Assembly: GCA_949878535.1 (NCBI GenBank)
Contig: CATLAS010000025.1
Span: 1 to 8,102 of the forward strand
DNA length: 8,102 nt
Source: an uncultured Eubacteriales bacterium
GTDB lineage: Bacteria > Bacillota > Clostridia > Oscillospirales > CAG-272
Reading direction: 5' to 3'
In this document: one piece after another, positions 5,666 to 8,102 of the stretch
Numbering within the stretch: position 1 is the first letter of the stretch
Layout of the letters: the number at the start of each line of letters is the position of its first letter
Position numbers and translations under genes: made by a program
The notes under the pieces: model-generated
Seen by the model: only the letters and a program-made list of their open reading frames with translations
Databases searched by the model: none
What the model was told of the DNA's origin: nothing

Positions 5666-6622
5666 ATGAATCAGAAATTGCAGATCACAGTATCTCCACA
5701 TATCAGAAGCAGTGTGACTACCGGCAGTATTATGCTGGATGTAATCATTGCGCTATGCCCAGCGCTTGCCGCGTCTGTGTGGCTGTTCGGCGCACGCGCC
5801 CTATACATCACAGCAATTTGCGTGCTGTCCTGTGTACTGTCTGAACTGGCGTTCGAACTCATCACCAGGCGCACGCCCACAGTCGGGGATTTGTCCGCCA
5901 TCGTTACAGGCATGCTGCTTGCTTTTAATCTGCCGGTGACTATTCCGGAATGGCAGGCGGTCATCGGCAGTGTTGTTGCAATCGTTGTAGTAAAGCAGTT
6001 GTTTGGCGGAATTGGATGTAATTTTGCCAATCCGGCAATTACAGCGCGGATTGTGCTGCTTTTGTCTTTTTCCGGGACAATGACAAATTGGACAAAACCT
6101 ACAGGCTTTTCGGGAGGGGAACTGATCAGCAGTGCCACTCCCTTGGCAGCTGAACCGGGTGCGTCGCCCTCTTTGTATGATCTGTTTTTGGGTACGCATG
6201 GGGGCTGTCTGGGTGAAACATGTGCGCTGGCGCTTCTGATCGGCGGGGTATATCTCTTAATCCGCAAGGTGATCACCTGGCAAACGCCCGCTGCATTTAT
6301 TGGCACAGTATTCCTGATTTCCTTTTTTGTCGGGGGCTGCAGTTTTGAAGCCGCATTGTATCAGATCCTCTCCGGCGGGCTGATGCTGGGCGCGTTCTTT
6401 ATGGCTACGGATTATGCTACTTCTCCGCCTACAGCCTCCGGAAAAATTGTGTTTGGTATCGGATGCGGGCTGATTACGGCGGCGATCCGTTTGTGGGGAA
6501 CATATCCGGAGGGTGTGTCTTTCGCCATTTTGTTTATGAATATTCTGACCCCGTATATTACGAAGCTTTGTGCGAGAAAGGTTTTTGGCGCTGTCCCGGC
6601 AGGAAAAATCAGAAAAGCGTAA
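5666..6622 (+). CDS. rnfD: Rnf complex subunit D (membrane FMN subunit)
   Basis: This is a 318-residue integral membrane protein of the RnfD/NqrB family, which passes electrons through a covalently bound FMN and forms part of the ion-translocating core. Features seen include the N-terminal cytoplasmic segment with PHIRSSVTTGSIM (11-23), and DLSAIVTGMLLAFNLP (75-90). GCNFANPAITARI (117-129) is equivalent to the family FNPA motif. SSATPLA (155-161) follows, with Thr158 the likely FMN-attachment threonine. Near the C-terminus are FFMATDYATSP (244-254) and RLWGTYPEGVSFAILFMN (275-292). About eight to nine hydrophobic helices are apparent. Start ATG 5666 follows AAAGGGA with about 7 nt spacing. 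The gene stands 30 nt after rnfC and 15 nt before rnfG. A dedicated flavin transferase (ApbE) would be needed to attach FMN; none is encoded in this window. Confidence 0.96.
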   Translation: MNQKLQITVSPHIRSSVTTGSIMLDVIIALCPALAASVWLFGARALYITAICVLSCVLSELAFELITRRTPTVGDLSAIVTGMLLAFNLPVTIPEWQAVIGSVVAIVVVKQLFGGIGCNFANPAITARIVLLLSFSGTMTNWTKPTGFSGGELISSATPLAAEPGASPSLYDLFLGTHGGCLGETCALALLIGGVYLLIRKVITWQTPAAFIGTVFLISFFVGGCSFEAALYQILSGGLMLGAFFMATDYATSPPTASGKIVFGIGCGLITAAIRLWGTYPEGVSFAILFMNILTPYITKLCARKVFGAVPAGKIRKA

Positions 6623-6637
6623 CATGGGAGAAAGGAA

Positions 6638-7894
6638 ATGGTAGTCCATATGAAACGCGAGGCATGGAAAAGTATTGCAGTTTTAACGAGTATATGTCTG
6701 GTTGTGGCAGTGCTGCTGGCGGCTGTGAACCATGTTACTGCTCCCATTATAGAAGACTCTGCCGCCACCGGCGCACAGGCGTCCTTATACGCGGTGCTTC
6801 CGAATGCGGCGGGCTTTGAAGAAGAAACTCCTGCCGGAGAAGTTCCCGAAACCGTTACGGGAATATTCCGAGATACAGGCGGGAGCGGCTATGCTGTTAC
6901 TCTGTCCACCAGTTCCTCTTATTCCGCAACGCCTATGACCTTTACGGTAGGTGTTGGCACAGATGGGAAGATTATCGGTGTGGAAATAACGAACTATGCA
7001 GAATCCAAGGATTTTGGAGAGTATCCCAGCACATATGTGGGACAGGATTCCGCACTTTCCGGCGTGGATATATACGCCGGCGTCACTTATTCCTCAACAG
7101 CGTTCCGTAGTGCAGTGGAGGATGCGTTTTCCGTACTGATCGAGCTTGGCGGTGTGGCACAGGGAAATAAAACGGAAGAGCAAATTATTGAAGAATTAAA
7201 GCCCCTGCTGCTCCCTGGTGCACTGACGCGGGCTGGCACACCCAAGCTGGAGGAATATACGGTCTCAGAGAATGGAATCAAGCAGGCGATGCGTGCCGCA
7301 AACGATGTGGGATATCTGTATGTTCTGGAGGATGGCGGAGAAACTTTCGTTGTCGCAGTCAGCTCTACAGGCGGTGTGGTTTGCATGAATCTGGAAGGCA
7401 AGGATGTAACGGCGGAGCAGGAAGCTCTCGCTGCGCGTGCCTTGGAGCTTTCCGACACGGATTCCATTCATGAGAAAAATAAAACGGCCGCTGCCCGGGC
7501 GCTGCCGGATGGTGCAGTGCTCACTCCCGTATCGGTTTCCGGTCAGTTTGGCACAGTGTCCAGTATATATGCCATATCCGGTGCAGGGGCTGCCGCCTAT
7601 GCTATGGTATGCACGCCTTACGGATACCGTACCCCTATGAAGCTTGTGTTTGTATTGAGTGAAAACGGTGAAACGATGGGATTTCGTTCTGCCGGGGAAC
7701 TGATTCAGGAAAGCGATTATTATACGAACTATTCTCTGGATGAATCTGCATATGCAGCCGGATTGATCGGTATTACCGGCGGTACAGCGTCCGAGGATTT
7801 GACACTGATCTCTGGTGCTACAATGACTGGTGATGGTGTGTGGGCGGCGCTGCAGGATGTGTTTGCTGCATATGAAGCGCTCAGGATGCAATAA
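6638..7894 (+). CDS. rnfG: Rnf complex subunit G, long form with two FMN-binding-like domains
   Basis: RnfG is a membrane-anchored, extracytoplasmic flavoprotein that carries covalent FMN in the Rnf chain. This copy has 418 residues, about twice the usual length of roughly 180-220. It has one N-terminal helix (about 12-32) followed by NHVTAPII (31-38), as in RnfG. The first FMN-binding-like domain (about 75-170) has a T..VGV..DGKI..VEI core and ends in DIYAGVTYSS (144-153), with Thr150 at the flavin-attachment position. A linker (171-220) leads to a second domain: residues about 225-300 are weakly similar, and about 318-414 contain YGYRTPMKLVFVLSENGETMGF and the canonical SGATMTG (392-398, Thr395). 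An alternative start, ATG 6650 (MKREAWKS), would shorten the protein by 4 residues; GGGAG (6626-6630) spaces better for 6638. The position between rnfD and rnfE supports the assignment despite the length. It is not a fusion with a different known enzyme as far as I can see. Confidence 0.9.
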   Translation: MVVHMKREAWKSIAVLTSICLVVAVLLAAVNHVTAPIIEDSAATGAQASLYAVLPNAAGFEEETPAGEVPETVTGIFRDTGGSGYAVTLSTSSSYSATPMTFTVGVGTDGKIIGVEITNYAESKDFGEYPSTYVGQDSALSGVDIYAGVTYSSTAFRSAVEDAFSVLIELGGVAQGNKTEEQIIEELKPLLLPGALTRAGTPKLEEYTVSENGIKQAMRAANDVGYLYVLEDGGETFVVAVSSTGGVVCMNLEGKDVTAEQEALAARALELSDTDSIHEKNKTAAARALPDGAVLTPVSVSGQFGTVSSIYAISGAGAAAYAMVCTPYGYRTPMKLVFVLSENGETMGFRSAGELIQESDYYTNYSLDESAYAAGLIGITGGTASEDLTLISGATMTGDGVWAALQDVFAAYEALRMQ

Positions 7895-7901
7895 GGCAGA
7901 G

Positions 7902-7906
7902 AGGGG
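7902..7906 (+). promoter_or_regulatory. ribosome binding site deciding the rnfE start
   Basis: AGGGG lies 8 nt before ATG 7915 but only 2 nt before the in-frame ATG 7909. The shorter form starting MWKNFLKG is therefore favoured. Confidence 0.7.
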
Positions 7907-7914
7907 AAATGATT

Positions 7915-8102
7915 ATGTGGAAGAATTTTCTGAAGGGAATTATCCGGGAAAATCCCGTTTTGGTGTTGCTGCTCGGCACCTGCCCCACCCTTGCTGTGAC
8001 GACCTCTGTTTCCAGTGCTTTTGGTATGGGCATAGCTTTTACAGTGGTGCTTCTTGGTTCCAATATTGTGATTTCGGCCATGCGCAGGGTGATTCCGGGT
8101 CA
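7915..8102 (+). CDS. rnfE: Rnf complex subunit E, partial at 3' end
   Basis: Sixty-two codons of a membrane protein are present before the window ends; the full family length is about 200 residues. The start reads MWKNFLKGIIRENPVLVLLL. It continues LGTCPTLAVTTSVSSAFGMG and VVLLGSNIVISAMRRVIPG, which fit RnfE/NqrD rather than RnfA because of the NPVLV...CP.LAVT.....A.GMG pattern. The cysteine in LGTCP corresponds to the membrane cysteine that, together with the RnfA counterpart, holds an intramembrane [2Fe-2S] cluster in Rnf/Nqr structures. It follows rnfG after 20 nt. In the usual C-D-G-E-A-B order, rnfA and the ferredoxin-accepting rnfB should come next, outside the window. Confidence 0.93.
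   Translation, partial: MWKNFLKGIIRENPVLVLLLGTCPTLAVTTSVSSAFGMGIAFTVVLLGSNIVISAMRRVIPG

Noticed and set aside
4892..5701. 269-codon minus-strand open frame antisense to rnfC
   Set aside because: It lies over the conserved RnfC coding frame, has a composition typical of an antisense frame (many His, Arg, Cys), and shows no motif.
5671..6306. 211-codon minus-strand open frame opposite rnfD
   Set aside because: The plus strand is unmistakably RnfD with FMN and membrane motifs; the antisense frame has no independent support.
7059..7080. Inverted repeat CCGGCGT...ACGCCGG in rnfG
   Set aside because: The arms are only 7 bp with a 6-8 nt loop in GC-rich coding sequence, with no U-tract; such repeats are expected by chance and the encoded protein is ordinary.
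7265..7891. 208-codon minus-strand open frame opposite rnfG
   Set aside because: It overlaps the long RnfG frame that continues to the SGAT motif and the rnfE junction; its sequence is low in recognisable structure.

Overview
The window holds the start regions of two operons that run away from each other from a shared 217-bp AT-rich intergenic region (about 4114-4330). Both encode multi-subunit, membrane-embedded ion-translocating machinery. The minus strand (4113 down to 1) carries an Mrp/Mnh-type cation/proton antiporter module. The plus strand (4331 to 8102) carries an Rnf complex (ferredoxin:NAD+ oxidoreductase, Na+ or H+ pump). Both operons run off the window, so neither is complete here.

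Left arm, minus strand, in order of transcription: mnhE, mnhF, mnhG, a stand-alone MbhD-like (DUF4040) protein, a fused MbhE-like + MnhB protein, mnhC (NuoK-like), and mnhD (NuoL/M/N-like antiporter subunit, cut by the window edge after 437 residues). This is the order of the membrane half of archaeal Mbh-type complexes (MbhA-H), not the classical Mrp order that begins with a large MrpA. The genes are packed with 1-11 nt overlaps or short gaps of at most 39 nt. The subunit that would settle whether this is a plain antiporter or an Mbh-like redox complex lies beyond position 1.

Right arm, plus strand: rnfC (NADH/FMN and two [4Fe-4S] motifs), rnfD (membrane FMN subunit), an unusually long rnfG with two FMN-binding-like domains, and the first 62 codons of rnfE. 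This is the usual C-D-G-E order of anaerobic Firmicutes and other bacteria, so rnfA and rnfB are expected just past the right edge.

Promoters can be read directly: a perfect TTGACA-N17-TATAAT faces rnfC, and TTGCAT-N17-TATAAT faces mnhE. Their -35 boxes are 40 bp apart, so the two systems may be controlled together. The plausible joint physiology (inference) is an ion circuit: Rnf couples reduced-ferredoxin oxidation to an ion gradient, and the Mrp-type module exchanges Na+ for H+ or uses the gradient.

The organism is probably an anaerobic clostridial member of the Bacillota with roughly balanced GC. This rests on strong purine-rich Shine-Dalgarno sites, consensus SigA-type promoters, the CDGE Rnf order and the form of the proteins. 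The exact family cannot be told from the window. No RNA genes, mobile elements, CRISPR arrays or intrinsic terminators were seen.
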